The position numbers and the translations under genes are program-made. The notes under the pieces were generated by a model. It ran no database searches. It had not been told where the DNA came from and worked only from the letters and a program-made list of their open reading frames with translations. From Nocardia rosealba (GTDB lineage Bacteria; Actinomycetota; Actinomycetes; Mycobacteriales; Mycobacteriaceae), in contig NZ_JAIWNA010000006.1 in the NCBI RefSeq assembly GCF_020216065.1, forward strand, positions 310,001 through 374,000: DNA of 64,000 bases, written 5' to 3'. Of the stretch, positions 25,400 to 39,429 are shown one piece after another (positions within the stretch are counted from its first letter, which is position 1; the number at the start of each line of letters is the position of its first letter).

Positions 25400-26412
25400 C
25401 CGAGCTCCGTCTCGATCCATTCGAGGTGTGCGGCAACGTGGTAGAGGGTTGATTCGTCGGGCACCGGGCCGAACAGTACGGTGCCGATCTGGGGGGCTGG
25501 GGTGCCGAGGCGGGTGGCGACGGTCGCGACGAGTTGGTCGTCGGTTGGGGTGCCGAGGCGTGGTCGGATTCGGCGCAGGGTCGCCGAGCGCAGGATGTGG
25601 GCGACGTAGGCCACGTCGCCCGAGCGGCGGTACAGCCCGGCCTGGCCGGCGAGCAGTTCGTTGGCGGCCACTTCCACCGGGCGCGGTTCGCCGACGAGTG
25701 CGCCGCGCCTGCGGGCTCGCCACCACACCACCACGGCGAAGGCGATGAGCAGTTGCAGGCCGCCGTAGGCCAGCCAGCCGGGGAGGGTGCTGAAGATCGA
25801 GTCGCTGCCCGCGGGATCGGGGAGGTCGTCGGGCCGGTCCGGTGGGCTGTCGATGTTCGGAGGCGGGTCGGGCGGGGTCGGTGCGTTGGGCGCGCCGCAG
25901 GATTGCAGGCCCGCGTACAGGAGCACGCCGAGGAACAGGATGCCCGCGAGGACCGCCCAGAACCGTGGGTTGCGCAGGATCGCCGGAAGTGGCGGAAGTT
26001 GTCGGCGCGGTGCGGGTTCGGTGTCGACGATCTCGATGTCGACCGGCTCGGCGGCCGGCGGTGGCGCGTGCTGGGAATAGCGGTCGGCGTATTCGAGGTG
26101 GCGGTATTCGTCCTCGGTGGCGCGGCGGCCGCCGTAGACGACCTCGTCGAAAGTGCTTGCCGCCGGATGTAATTCGGCGGACTGTTCGGGTGGAAGGGTG
26201 AGGGTCGCGTCGTCGGCGGTTTCCTGCGCGGTGCGTGAGCGGCGCACCGGCAGGCTGCCGTTCTGTTCCAGTCCACGCAGGACCGCGCGGAAGCGTTCCC
26301 GTACGGCACGGTCGAAATCGCGGCGGCCCGCGGCGTTCTCGGCTTCGGCGCGATGGTCGGCGGCCGGGCCGAGCCGGGGCGGTGGCGGGGGACCGATCTG
26401 GTTGTCGTTCAT
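25396..26412 (-). CDS. DUF4129 protein fused to a DUF4350-type membrane shell
   Basis: 338 residues. The N-terminal ~110 residues match a DUF4129 domain (AENAAGRRDFDRAVRERFRA, GLEQNGSLPVRRSRTAQE, STFDEVVYGGRRATEDEY), but without the preceding membrane helices usual in that family. A Pro-rich linker leads to two membrane helices (about 148-166 and 213-235). The C-terminal segment (RRRGALVGEPRPVEVAANEL, then AGLYRRSGDVAYVAHILRS) resembles the end of DUF4350 proteins. Only ~45 residues separate the helices, too few for the DUF4350 core. In Mycobacterium the two functions are separate genes next to moxR2. Overlaps of ATGA on both sides fix the start and the operon. Confidence 0.78.
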
Positions 26413-27269
26413 CGGTTCTCACCCGGAATGCGGATGTCGAGCCCTTCGCGGACACAGCGACGGTCGATATAGCAGAGCACCCGGCTGGTTGATTCGACGA
26501 TCTCGGCGACCGTCACCACCAGCAGTAGACCACCGACGACCAGCGTGATGAAGGCCCATCGGTGGGTGCCGGAGAAGTCCGACAGAAAGAAGGGGATGCC
26601 GAAGGCGGGCACCGCGAGCACGGCGAACAGCACCCGCTGGGTGAGCCAGAGACCGCCGATGCTCCAGTTCGCGCCCTCCACCAGGTCTTTCGAGCGGATG
26701 ACGGCCTGCCGGTAGCCTGCGTTCTCGGCGATGATCGCGGGTTCGGTGACGAATCTGCGGGCACGCAGATTCGACAGCCAGATCAGGGCGAGCGGATAGG
26801 TGATGACGAGCAGGCTGCCGACCGCCAACACGCCGATTCCGATGAGCGAGAACATGATCTGCGCGAGCACGAGCGGCCCGCCGTGGTGTGCGGCAGTCCG
26901 AAGGCCGGACCGCAGGCCGATGCGGGCGCCGGCGAAGTCGGCCAGCACCAGGGCAACGGTCACACCACGCAAGACCAACCGCGACAACCACCCGAACGCG
27001 GCCGTTGCCAGCACCACCGCCCACGCGGTACCCGCGTCGGAGCCGTCGGTGAGGTGCGAGACCACGCCGGTGATACCGAGTACACCGAGTACGGCGAGGG
27101 TGAGCGTTGCCCCCGCGAGCGCGGCCAGCGGCCGGATATGGGCTTGGATGAGGGCGAACGGCTCGTCGAGCAGTTCGCGAAATCGCAGGGGGCGGATCGG
27201 GACCGTCGGCGTTTGTGCCGGATCGATGCCCGCCCCGACGGCGCCGACCGTGGTCACGGCGGGGCGCAC
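26409..27269 (-). CDS. multi-pass membrane protein at the head of the moxR operon
   Basis: 286 residues from GTG. It begins RPLRFRELLDEPFALIQAHIRPL, then has about six hydrophobic segments, and ends with STSRVLCYIDRRCVREGLDIRIP. This head and tail are characteristic of the actinobacterial membrane family near moxR2 (Rv3689-like), distantly related to the membrane domain of glycerophosphodiester phosphodiesterases. No catalytic domain is present. It overlaps the next gene by ATGA and is probably the first cistron of the operon. Confidence 0.8.
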   Translation of the reverse strand: MRPAVTTVGAVGAGIDPAQTPTVPIRPLRFRELLDEPFALIQAHIRPLAALAGATLTLAVLGVLGITGVVSHLTDGSDAGTAWAVVLATAAFGWLSRLVLRGVTVALVLADFAGARIGLRSGLRTAAHHGGPLVLAQIMFSLIGIGVLAVGSLLVITYPLALIWLSNLRARRFVTEPAIIAENAGYRQAVIRSKDLVEGANWSIGGLWLTQRVLFAVLAVPAFGIPFFLSDFSGTHRWAFITLVVGGLLLVVTVAEIVESTSRVLCYIDRRCVREGLDIRIPGENR

Positions 27270-27306
27270 GGCCCGAGTCTAGCGGGGCCGGGCCGGGGCA
27301 GTGGGT

Positions 27307-28860
27307 TCACGGAGTGTGCGGAAGGGCGAGGTGGGTGGGTTCGAGGCGGCCACGCAGTGTGACCTGCTCGCCGAGGGTCCAGTGGTTCGCTTCGGTCGGC
27401 GCGGACTTGGTGAGGGTGGTCGCGGAGGTGAGCAGGCGTTGTTCGTACTGCTTGGACAGTTCGCACAGGCGGGCCGCCTCGTTGACCGCATCGCCGATGA
27501 CGGTGAACTCGTAGCGATTGTGGGTGCCCACATTGCCCGCGACCACGCGCCCGGCGGCGACGCCGATGCCCGCGTCCAGGTCGGAGGTGTCGCGCAGGCG
27601 GCGCTGGATGGCGCGGGCACACGAAAGGGCCTCGCCCGCCGCGTCTTCCAGCGGCGCGGGAGTACCGAAGATGGCGAGGGCGGCGTCGCCTTCGAACTTG
27701 TTGAGCAGACCGCCGTGGCGTTCCACCTCGTCGACGACGATGTCGAAGAAGCGGTTGAGGATGCCGACGATCTCGGGCGCGGGAAGGGTGGCGGCCATGG
27801 TCGTGGAGCCGATGATGTCGATGAACAGGGCGGCGGCCTCGGTTTCGGTCCCGCCGAGGACGGGGCGCGAGGCGATGGCGGCCATGGCGACATCGTGGCC
27901 GACGTGTTTTCCGAACAAATCCTCGATCATGGCGCGTTCGCGCAGGCCGTGCACCATGTGGTTGAACCCGCTCTGCAGCTCACCGAGTTCGGTGCCGTCG
28001 TAGAGCGCGATCTCGGCGTCGAGGTCGCCGTTCTCCACCCGGCGCAACGCCTGGCGTACGCCACGGATCGGCGCGACAGTCGCGGCGACGACCTGCGCCA
28101 TCAGCAGCATGCCGAACAGCAGCGCCGAGCCGCCGAGACTGAGCACGCACACGGCCAGGCGCGCCTTGCTCACTTGAGGATCGGCGAGTGCCCAGATGGC
28201 GACGACCATCGCCAGCGCCACCGGCACACCGACACCGACGAGCCACGACAGCATGGTGCGGCCGAACACGCCGATGCCGCGCCGGCGTTGCGGATCGGCT
28301 TGCAGCACCCGCGCGGTGACGGGCCGCAGCGCGAATTCGACGATCAGATAGCTGTTGGCGCACACCACGATCGCGGCCGACCCGATGGCGAGGATGAGTT
28401 TGGGGATGAGCCCCGGCTCGATCACGCCGTACACGATGGTGAGCACGATGAGCGCCAGGGTCCACAGCATCGCCTGCTGCAGCACCATCCAGCGCGGCGC
28501 CGAGACGGTGACGCGCTGTTCGGCCGGTGTCGGCACGTGGTCGGGGTCGGTGGCCCAGCGCATGGTTCGCAGCCCGGCGACGGTCCCCCACACCGTGCCG
28601 ATCGCGAGCGCGGCCACCGCGCACAGCGGCGTGAAGACGGCGTTCACCAGCAGCAGCCGCCCGGTGAACATGCTCGGCCCCGGCAGCACGAATCCCGCGA
28701 GCACGATGGTCATCGCGATGCCGATGAGGTTGGCGATGAGCAGGGGAGCGGTGAGCAGCAACTGCACCCGCACCCGGCGGATGGTCGCCTTCTCCTCGGC
28801 GGGTCCGAGCAGGGGCGAACCCCAGGGCGAAGACGTCCCGGAGCGTACGTCGCTGATCAC
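27307..28860 (-). CDS. membrane class III adenylate cyclase with HAMP domain
   Basis: 517 residues from GTG. About six membrane helices fill residues ~30-275. A HAMP linker follows (VAPIRGVRQALRRVENGDLDAEIALYDGTELGELQSGF region, ~280-320). The cyclase domain (~345-510) has metal ligands in FIDIIGST and FEGDAAL, the adenine-selecting Lys in LLNKFEGD, and FTVIGDAVNEAARL with the transition-state Asn and Arg. All catalytic residues are therefore present. It resembles the Rv3645/Rv1318c group of mycobacterial cyclases, which convert ATP to cAMP at the membrane. The stimulus is unknown. Confidence 0.93.
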   Translation of the reverse strand: MISDVRSGTSSPWGSPLLGPAEEKATIRRVRVQLLLTAPLLIANLIGIAMTIVLAGFVLPGPSMFTGRLLLVNAVFTPLCAVAALAIGTVWGTVAGLRTMRWATDPDHVPTPAEQRVTVSAPRWMVLQQAMLWTLALIVLTIVYGVIEPGLIPKLILAIGSAAIVVCANSYLIVEFALRPVTARVLQADPQRRRGIGVFGRTMLSWLVGVGVPVALAMVVAIWALADPQVSKARLAVCVLSLGGSALLFGMLLMAQVVAATVAPIRGVRQALRRVENGDLDAEIALYDGTELGELQSGFNHMVHGLRERAMIEDLFGKHVGHDVAMAAIASRPVLGGTETEAAALFIDIIGSTTMAATLPAPEIVGILNRFFDIVVDEVERHGGLLNKFEGDAALAIFGTPAPLEDAAGEALSCARAIQRRLRDTSDLDAGIGVAAGRVVAGNVGTHNRYEFTVIGDAVNEAARLCELSKQYEQRLLTSATTLTKSAPTEANHWTLGEQVTLRGRLEPTHLALPHTP

Positions 28861-29026
28861 ACTCGAACTGTAAACCGAATCACCCTGAACAGGCGACCTT
28901 GTTAGCTAGGTCACCGGCGAATCCGGTACGTATAACAACTGATGGTCGCGCGTTTTGTCGTGCGCACCCGGAGGTCGTCGGTGCGATCGATCACCGCTGA
29001 CGCCCAGTGAACAGATGTCCACTGAG

Positions 29027-30793
29027 CTATCGAGCAGGCGGCAGCTGACGCTGTCGGCCACCCGGCAGCTCCTGCGCGTCCGACCCGGCCAGTTCACCCT
29101 GCCCGGCGGCGGGCAGCGCCGTGCCCTGTCCTGCGGGCAATGCGGTGTAGCTCGGCTGCCCAGGGTACTGCCGCGGATCCGGGTGGTAGTTCCGGCCGGG
29201 CGCGTCCACCACATTCGACGCGATCTGCTGCGCGTACGGGTTGTACTGCGGCGGTGGATAACCCGCGGGCAGGTAACCCTGCTGCCCGGGCGCCTGCTGG
29301 AACTGCTGCTGCGGTGCGTGCTGGAACTGCTGCTGCGAGTCCTGGGTATCGACGGTCACCTTCCGGCTGCGGCGCAGCGTGAAGGTCACCTCCTCGACCT
29401 CTTCGAACGCCTGTCGCGCCGTCCGCAGCGGATGCGTGGCCGAGTCGATGGCATTGGCGACGAACGACGGGACGAGCGGCCGGATCCAGCGCGCGGCGGT
29501 GTCGGTGAACGGCACGGTCCCGATGATCGGCAGCTCCAGCCCGCCCCCGGTCGGCGCCTGCGGCGGTGCCTGCTCGGCGGGTACCAGCGCACCGGCCTGG
29601 CCGTGCGGCAGGGCGTGCGGGAGGTATCCGGCGGGCAGCTGCTGCTGCGAAGTCGGTTCCAGAGCCACGGACTCGTCCTTTCGATGCGGCTCGGTGTACC
29701 CGAGCTCGAAACCGCCGATCGCGGCGATGATCCTGGTTCGCTGGCGTTCTCGATCGATCACGCCGTCGGCCTCGATGGCCAGCCGTTGCGAGTCGAGTTC
29801 CTGGTCGGCCCGCAGCACCGCCGTCTCGGTGCGCACCTCGGCCTGTTTCACCGCGATGGCGGCGTCGGCGGCGCGTTCGGCCCGGTCGGCGATCTCGTCG
29901 GCGGCGACCTTGCGGTCCAGCGCGGTCTCCCCACGCCACCAGCGCAGCAGCAGCGGCAACAACGCCAGCGCGATTCCCGCGACCAGCATCAGCAGGCGAA
30001 GCGCGGCGCCGCCGAGGTGATCGGCGGTGTAGCCGTTCATGGCCAGCCAGCGGGCGCCGATCCCGCGATCGCCCTCGGCGAAGGCGTCGGCGCGGGCGGC
30101 GGCCAGCTCGGCCGTTTCGGCGCGTACGCGCTGGTCGAGGCCGTCGGTGCGGGCCTGTGCGGCGGCGAGCTGCTTGCGGGCGTCGTCGAGCATCTCGTTG
30201 GCGGTCTGGGCCTCGGGTCCACGACCGGGAACACCGGTGATGCGGGTCTGCGGGCACTCCGGGGTCGGATTGAACTCGCAGCGCGCGATCACCAGGTTGC
30301 GGTCGATATCGGCCTGCGCGGTCGCGATGGACGCGTCGAGCGCGGTGCGGTCGGCGACGGCGAGGTCGTACTCGGCGCGCGCGGTGACGACGGCAGGCGC
30401 CTGTTCGGCGTCGGCGTGGGCGCGCACGTCCAGCTCGCGGTCGACGGTCCCGCCGAGCAGCACGGTGGTGGCCAGCTCGGCCACGAACACCCCGGCCAGC
30501 ACGCCGATTCCGACGCGCGCGGCGGTGCCGCGCCGGTCGTCGGTGGTGTTCCTGGTGGCAAGCGCCCGCCCGATCGCACCGGCCGCCACGGCGGCGAGCA
30601 GCGCGAGCACGGCGACGAAGAAGAACCCGATCCCGTCGGCCGCGGCGAGCGCGACGGCGGTGACCAGTCCCGCGACCACGCCGAACAGCGCCACCGCGGC
30701 GCCGGTGACGACATATCCGGCGTTGTCGGGCCCGTTGTGGTCGCGCGAAGGCGTGACGAGGCCGCCGCCGAGCCAGGCGAGTGTGCCGGTCAT
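29027..30793 (-). CDS. DUF4407 membrane protein with Gln/Pro-rich tail
   Basis: 588 residues from ATG 30793 with a GGAGAAGGT ribosome-binding site; upstream starts in the frame have none. Two or three membrane helices (residues ~25-90) are followed by a periplasmic-looking coiled-coil region with many Ala/Arg/Glu (RAEYDLAVADRTALDASIA). Another helix lies at about 230-255 (LRLLMLVAGIALALLPLLL), followed by an Arg/Glu-rich cytosolic coil. The C-terminal ~110 residues are Gln/Pro/Tyr-rich. This fits the DUF4407 family, whose function is unknown. It is a single gene upstream of the adenylate cyclase. Confidence 0.82.
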   Translation of the reverse strand: MTGTLAWLGGGLVTPSRDHNGPDNAGYVVTGAAVALFGVVAGLVTAVALAAADGIGFFFVAVLALLAAVAAGAIGRALATRNTTDDRRGTAARVGIGVLAGVFVAELATTVLLGGTVDRELDVRAHADAEQAPAVVTARAEYDLAVADRTALDASIATAQADIDRNLVIARCEFNPTPECPQTRITGVPGRGPEAQTANEMLDDARKQLAAAQARTDGLDQRVRAETAELAAARADAFAEGDRGIGARWLAMNGYTADHLGGAALRLLMLVAGIALALLPLLLRWWRGETALDRKVAADEIADRAERAADAAIAVKQAEVRTETAVLRADQELDSQRLAIEADGVIDRERQRTRIIAAIGGFELGYTEPHRKDESVALEPTSQQQLPAGYLPHALPHGQAGALVPAEQAPPQAPTGGGLELPIIGTVPFTDTAARWIRPLVPSFVANAIDSATHPLRTARQAFEEVEEVTFTLRRSRKVTVDTQDSQQQFQHAPQQQFQQAPGQQGYLPAGYPPPQYNPYAQQIASNVVDAPGRNYHPDPRQYPGQPSYTALPAGQGTALPAAGQGELAGSDAQELPGGRQRQLPPAR

Positions 30794-31375
30794 ACCTTCT
30801 CCCCGGTTCTTTCGCGTGGCGAAACTGTCATGGATTCGTGGTGTCAGCGTGACAGGCCCGGCGCCGCCACACCGAGCGGCGAAGCGGTATTTGTGGTCAG
30901 CCTCACAGATCCGAACTCCCGGCATCGCGGCGGTAGCGGCGCGGGCCGCCGACCTCGGCGTGTCGGTCCCGGCGAGCCGCATCGGTGGCCGCTTCGGGGC
31001 CGTCCTGTGGCGAACGACACTGCCGCGTGTTAGCTGGATATGTGCTGTGAAGAGCGTCTCACTTGCAGACCGTACGGTTGGCTGACTACCAGGGCATGTC
31101 GGGGCGCTGTCAGGAATATCTCACCGTCGGTGGCCCTGGTTAGCGGGAAACCATAGGTTTGACCTGCGCTTTGCTGGGGAATCCTGCTGCGATGCAGCTG
31201 AGTTCGGTCGAAGGTCACACACCTCCGGCCGGTTCCGGCTCGCCCGTCGACGGTGTTCGCGCAGGTCGGCGCCGGTTCTGCGGGATCGATCCGGCCCCCG
31301 CCCTGCTTTACACTGGACGACGCGCGTGACGATACGGGCTGGCGTTACAAACCCCAGCTAGACAGGGTTACTAAG
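30794..31375. other. 580-base intergenic region upstream of the gltB leader
   Basis: No credible gene on either strand. It separates the reverse DUF4407 gene from gltB and must contain the promoters for both; no clear -35/-10 pair stands out. The structured leader of gltB begins at its right end. Confidence 0.5.
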
Positions 31376-31541
31376 CCCAACCTTAGTTGGTTGGGTCTGC
31401 GGTCTGACTTATCGTTTGCTCTTACGCCGAACGCACCCTTGTTCGGCACAACCACCTGCTCGGGGTCCGGTGAAACCGGGCCAAGAGTAGCGGGTGAAAC
31501 CCCGCGCGGAGGTAAGGGACAGGTAAGCGTCCCGTTACCTC
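31376..31541 (+). promoter_or_regulatory. structured leader of gltB with five consecutive hairpins
   Basis: Hairpins in order: CCCAACC/GGTTGGG (31376-31395); GCCGAAC/GTTCGGC (31426-31447); GGTCCGG/CCGGGCC with loop TGAAA (31464-31482); GCGGG/CCCGC with loop TGAAAC (31490-31505); and GAGGTAAGGGAC paired with GTCCC plus TTACCTC around one bulged G (31509-31541). The third and fourth share a GGTGAAAC-type loop. It ends 187 bases before the gltB start. This looks like a folded mRNA leader, possibly a riboswitch or attenuator; I cannot match it to a known family. Confidence 0.55.
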
Positions 31542-31586
31542 TGAGCACCCCCACTACGTCAACGAAGCGGGTGGACAACTGGAGAC

Positions 31587-31718
31587 GTGACTGCACGCCG
31601 CAAACCATCATCGCCGCTGGTTTCGGATCGTACGGACGCAGTCTTGACGGAGGCGAAACGACGAAGGGTCCACGCTCAGCTTGCTGGGTGGCCGATCATC
31701 GACAGCCGACTTTCTTGA
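31587..31718 (+). CDS. possible upstream ORF in the gltB leader
   Basis: A 43-codon frame starts with GTG after TGGAGAC and ends TGA ten bases before the gltB start. The product would be basic (TEAKRRRVHAQLAGWPIID near the C-terminus). Third codon positions are only ~58% G+C by count, well below those of neighbouring genes, so it may not be a conserved protein; it could be a short regulatory reading frame coupled to gltB. Confidence 0.25.
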   Translation: MTARRKPSSPLVSDRTDAVLTEAKRRRVHAQLAGWPIIDSRLS

Positions 31719-31728
31719 AGGCAGAGGC

Positions 31729-36373
<4,645 letters not shown>

Positions 36374-36381
<8 letters not shown>

Positions 36382-37843
36382 CCCACAAGGATTTCTGAAG
36401 CACACCTCGCGGGAACTCCCGGCGCGTCGACCGGTCGAGCTGCGTCTGCTCGACTGGAAAGAGGTCTACGAGGACAAGTTCTCTCACGAGACCCTGCAGA
36501 AGCAGGCCAGCCGCTGCATGGACTGCGGTATCCCCTTCTGTCACAACGGTTGTCCGCTCGGGAACCTGATCCCCGAGTGGAACGACCTGGTGTACAAGGA
36601 CTCGTGGCGCGAGGGCATCGACCGGCTGCACGCCACCAACAACTTCCCGGAGTTCACCGGGCGGCTGTGCCCGGCGCCGTGTGAGGCGTCGTGCGTGCTC
36701 GGCATCAACCAGCAGCCGGTGACCATCAAGCAGGTCGAGGTCGAACTCATCGAGAACGCCTTCGACGAGGGCTGGGTCACCCCCGTGTACCCCACCCGCC
36801 TGACCGGCAAGAAGATCGCCGTCGTCGGTTCGGGCCCGGCGGGTCTGGCCGCCGCCCAGCAGCTCACGCGTGCCGGTCACACCGTCACCGTGTTCGAGCG
36901 CGACGACCGCATCGGCGGCCTGATGCGCTACGGCATCCCGGAATTCAAGATGGAGAAGTCGGTCATCGACCGCCGTCTGGCGCAGATGGAAGCCGAAGGC
37001 ACCATCTTCAAGACCGGCGTGAACGTGGGCGTCGACATCACCGCCGAGCAGCTGCGTGAGCGTTTCGACGCGATCGTGCTCGCCGGTGGCGCCACCATCG
37101 CCCGCGACCTGCCGATCCCGGGCCGCGAGCTCGACGGCATCCACCAGGCGATGGAGTTCCTGCCGCTGGCCAACCGCGTGCAGCTCGGCGACGACATCAC
37201 CGACGAAGAAGGCCTGCCGCCCATCCACGCGAAGGGCAAGAAGGTCGTCATCATCGGTGGTGGCGACACCGGCGCCGACTGCCTCGGCACCTCGCACCGC
37301 CACGGTGCCGAGTCGGTGCACCAGTTCGAGATCATGCCCCGTCCGCCGGAGGAGCGCGCAGGCTCCACCCCGTGGCCGACCTACCCCCTCATGTACCGGG
37401 TCTCCTCGGCGCACGAGGAGGGCGGCGAGCGCGTGTTCTCCGTGAACACCGAGCGTTTCGTCGGCAAGGACGGCAAGGTCACCGGCCTCGAGGCGCACGA
37501 GGTCACGATGGTCAACGGCCGTTTCGAGAAGGTCGAAGGCACCGACTTCACCCTCGAAGCCGACCTGGTGCTGCTGGCCATGGGCTTCGTCGGCCCGCAG
37601 AAGCCGGGCCTGCTGACCGACCTGGGCGTCGGCTACGACGGCCGGGGCAACGTCCAGCGCGACAAGAACTGGGCAACGAACATCCCCGGCGTCTTCGTCG
37701 CCGGTGACATGGGCCGCGGCCAGTCCCTCATCGTCTGGGCCATCGCCGAGGGCCGCGCCGCCGCGGCCGCCGTCGACAAGTACCTCGAGGGCGAAACCGC
37801 GCTCCCCGCGCCGATCCCCCCGACCGCTGTCGCCCAGCGGTAA
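36374..37843 (+). CDS. gltD: glutamate synthase small subunit
   Basis: 489 residues from GTG, overlapping the end of gltB; GGAGG inside gltB (36363-36367) serves as its ribosome-binding site. N-terminal 4Fe-4S cysteines occur in CMDCGIPFCHNGCPLGN and CPAPCEASC. An FAD-binding GSGPAGLAAAQQL and an NAD(P)H-binding GGGDTGADCLGT follow, ending with VFVAGDMGRGQSLIVWAI. It oxidises NADPH and passes electrons to GltB. A perfect terminator follows its stop. Confidence 0.98.
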
Positions 37844-37852
37844 TCAGTACCT

Positions 37853-37890
37853 CGAAGGCGCCCACGGACTCGAGTCCGTGGGCGCCTTCG
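37853..37890 (+). terminator. terminator of the gltBD operon
   Basis: A perfect 19-base inverted repeat (CGAAGGCGCCCACGGACTC and its complement, centred at 37871/37872) lies ten bases after the gltD stop. It forms a very stable hairpin; only a weak T-run follows (TCGTCGTT). Confidence 0.8.
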
Positions 37891-38053
37891 TCGTTGCACC
37901 GCAGGTGGCGCCGGAGTTTGCCAGGGATATGCGTCGGGTATGAATCCTTATGGCGCTCAAAGACTTAGGGGTGCCGATAATGGACGTGGCCGATCTTCCT
38001 TGCAGCACATAGACTTTCCGTGACGAGGTGTACGGGAGATCCGAGGGGGAGCT

Positions 38054-38680
38054 GTGCCGTTGCCGCCGGGAACGTTGGCGTATCTGCGCCGCGCAGCAGA
38101 GCGCGGTGACGGTACCGCTATGCACAACCTCGCCCACTTCTACCACGATCACAGCGATTACGAAGGTGCGGAGTACTGGTTCCGGCGGGCGGCGGCGGCG
38201 GGGCATACGCGCTCGATGAACAATCTCGCGGTGTTGCTCGATCAGTTCGGGGAGCTGGCCGAGGCCGAGATCTGGTATCGGCGGGCGGCGGCGGGCGGCA
38301 ACGGCAACGCCATGTACAACCTGGCCACCATGCTGTATCAGAGCGGCGATATCGCCGAGGCCGAGACCTGGTACCACCACGCGGCACTCGCGGGGCACGT
38401 GGACGCGATGTACAACCTCGCGCGGTTGCTCGAGGACGACAACCGGCTCGACGACGCCGAAGCGTGGTACGACGAAGCGGCCGCGGCGGGCGACATCGAC
38501 TCGATCAACAATCTCGGTCTGCTGCTGCGTCGCCGGGGCGCGATCACGGCGGCCCGGCGCTGCTTCCGGCGCGCCGCCGATCTCGGTCATCCGAAAGCGA
38601 TGGCCAATCTCGCGGCCCTGCTCGAATCCGAAGGGGCGCACCGGGAGGCCGAGTCCTGGTATCGCCGCGCGGCCGGCTGA
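38054..38680 (+). CDS. Sel1-like / TPR repeat protein
   Basis: 208 residues from GTG with a GAGGGGGAGC ribosome-binding site. It is composed almost wholly of five to six ~36-residue helical repeats with the signature AMxNLAxLLxxxGxxxEAExWYRRAAxxG, the Sel1-like (SLR) variant of TPR. No signal peptide or membrane segment. Such repeats form protein-binding superhelices. No neighbours show its partner; the Roadblock cassette 370 bases downstream, in the same direction, is one possibility. Confidence 0.85.
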   Translation: MPLPPGTLAYLRRAAERGDGTAMHNLAHFYHDHSDYEGAEYWFRRAAAAGHTRSMNNLAVLLDQFGELAEAEIWYRRAAAGGNGNAMYNLATMLYQSGDIAEAETWYHHAALAGHVDAMYNLARLLEDDNRLDDAEAWYDEAAAAGDIDSINNLGLLLRRRGAITAARRCFRRAADLGHPKAMANLAALLESEGAHREAESWYRRAAG

Positions 38681-39048
38681 TCCAGCCTGCCTCGAACGCA
38701 GCCGCTCGACTGGGTTCTGTCCTTTCATCGACTACCACCGAAGTGGGGGCACCCGCTGAGTGGCGCTGACGTGCATTCGCACTATGGCGAGTTCTGCGAA
38801 GACTATTAAAACGGAAGTTCGCCACCGGGTCGCTGCACGGCGGAAACCGGGATTGACCACCGGCTTCGAGTGGTGTCGGCGAACGAGTCCGTTGGTTACC
38901 GAAAAGTATTGATACCGAGCGGTTTTCCAGCAACTACCAGCAAACTTCGGTGGCACAGTAATTTTCCCGCGTTCGGGATGCGGAAATTTGCGGGCGGGTA
39001 TAGCGTCTCGTGCTGTCGAACATTTTCGAGGACAGACCGGGGGCGCGG
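38681..39048. other. intergenic region before the Roadblock cassette
   Basis: No gene recognised. A TATAGC hexamer at 38999-39004, ~45 bases before the chosen start, is a weak -10 candidate. An imperfect hairpin around AATTTTCCCGC ... GCGGAAATT lies at about 38960-38989. Confidence 0.35.
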
Positions 39049-39429
39049 GTGAATTCTCTCGACGGCTGCCTGAAACGCATCATGGAGATTCCCGGTGCGT
39101 GCGGCGTGACGCTGGTGGACGGTGCCAGCGGGCTGGCGGTGGCCGCCGTCGGCGCGCACGACATCGTCGACGAGCACGAGGACGCCGCGGGAACCACCGA
39201 CGTCATGCGGACGGTCCTCGCGTGCACCGCGCTCTCGAGCAGCTCCGCCGACGACGATGTCCGTGAGCTGATCGTCTGCCGCGACAAGGGCTTTCACCTG
39301 CTGCACCTGCTCGACGGCGATTTCGAGGGAAGACTTTTCGTCCACGCGGTATTCGACGGCGCCGCCGCCAATCTGGGAATGGCGCGCTATCAGCTCAAGG
39401 CCGCGCTGGAAGAAATGGCGGGCCGATGA
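39049..39429 (+). CDS. Roadblock/LC7-domain protein (cassette gene A)
   Basis: 126 residues from GTG 39049, preceded by a GGGGGCG stretch; a GTG 13 codons earlier has no ribosome-binding site. The fold is a single Roadblock/LC7 domain: LKRIMEIPGACGVTLVDGASGLAVAAVG, then FHLLHLLDGDFEGRLFVHAVFD and ANLGMARYQLKAALEEM. These small proteins dimerise and usually regulate Ras-like GTPases (MglB, CvnB), but no GTPase is encoded nearby. Its end overlaps the next gene by ATGA. Confidence 0.75.
   Translation: MNSLDGCLKRIMEIPGACGVTLVDGASGLAVAAVGAHDIVDEHEDAAGTTDVMRTVLACTALSSSSADDDVRELIVCRDKGFHLLHLLDGDFEGRLFVHAVFDGAAANLGMARYQLKAALEEMAGR

Noticed and set aside
28955..31033. A 692-codon plus-strand frame opposite the DUF4407 gene
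   Set aside because: The minus strand shows ordered membrane helices, coiled coils, a ribosome-binding site and a proper start; the plus frame is Arg/Gly/His-rich and unordered.
31464..31541. gltB leader as a cobalamin, c-di-AMP (ydaO) or glutamine riboswitch
   Set aside because: Some short stretches (GGTGAAACC, CGGGTGAAACC) recall those families, but the conserved B12 box, the ydaO core CGAACCCG-type segment and the glnA GTTCA/GGAAGTAGG elements are absent.
37853..37890. Very long palindrome after gltD, considered as an attachment site or phage operator
   Set aside because: Position ten bases after an operon end and the lack of any integrase or tRNA nearby make a terminator the simple explanation.
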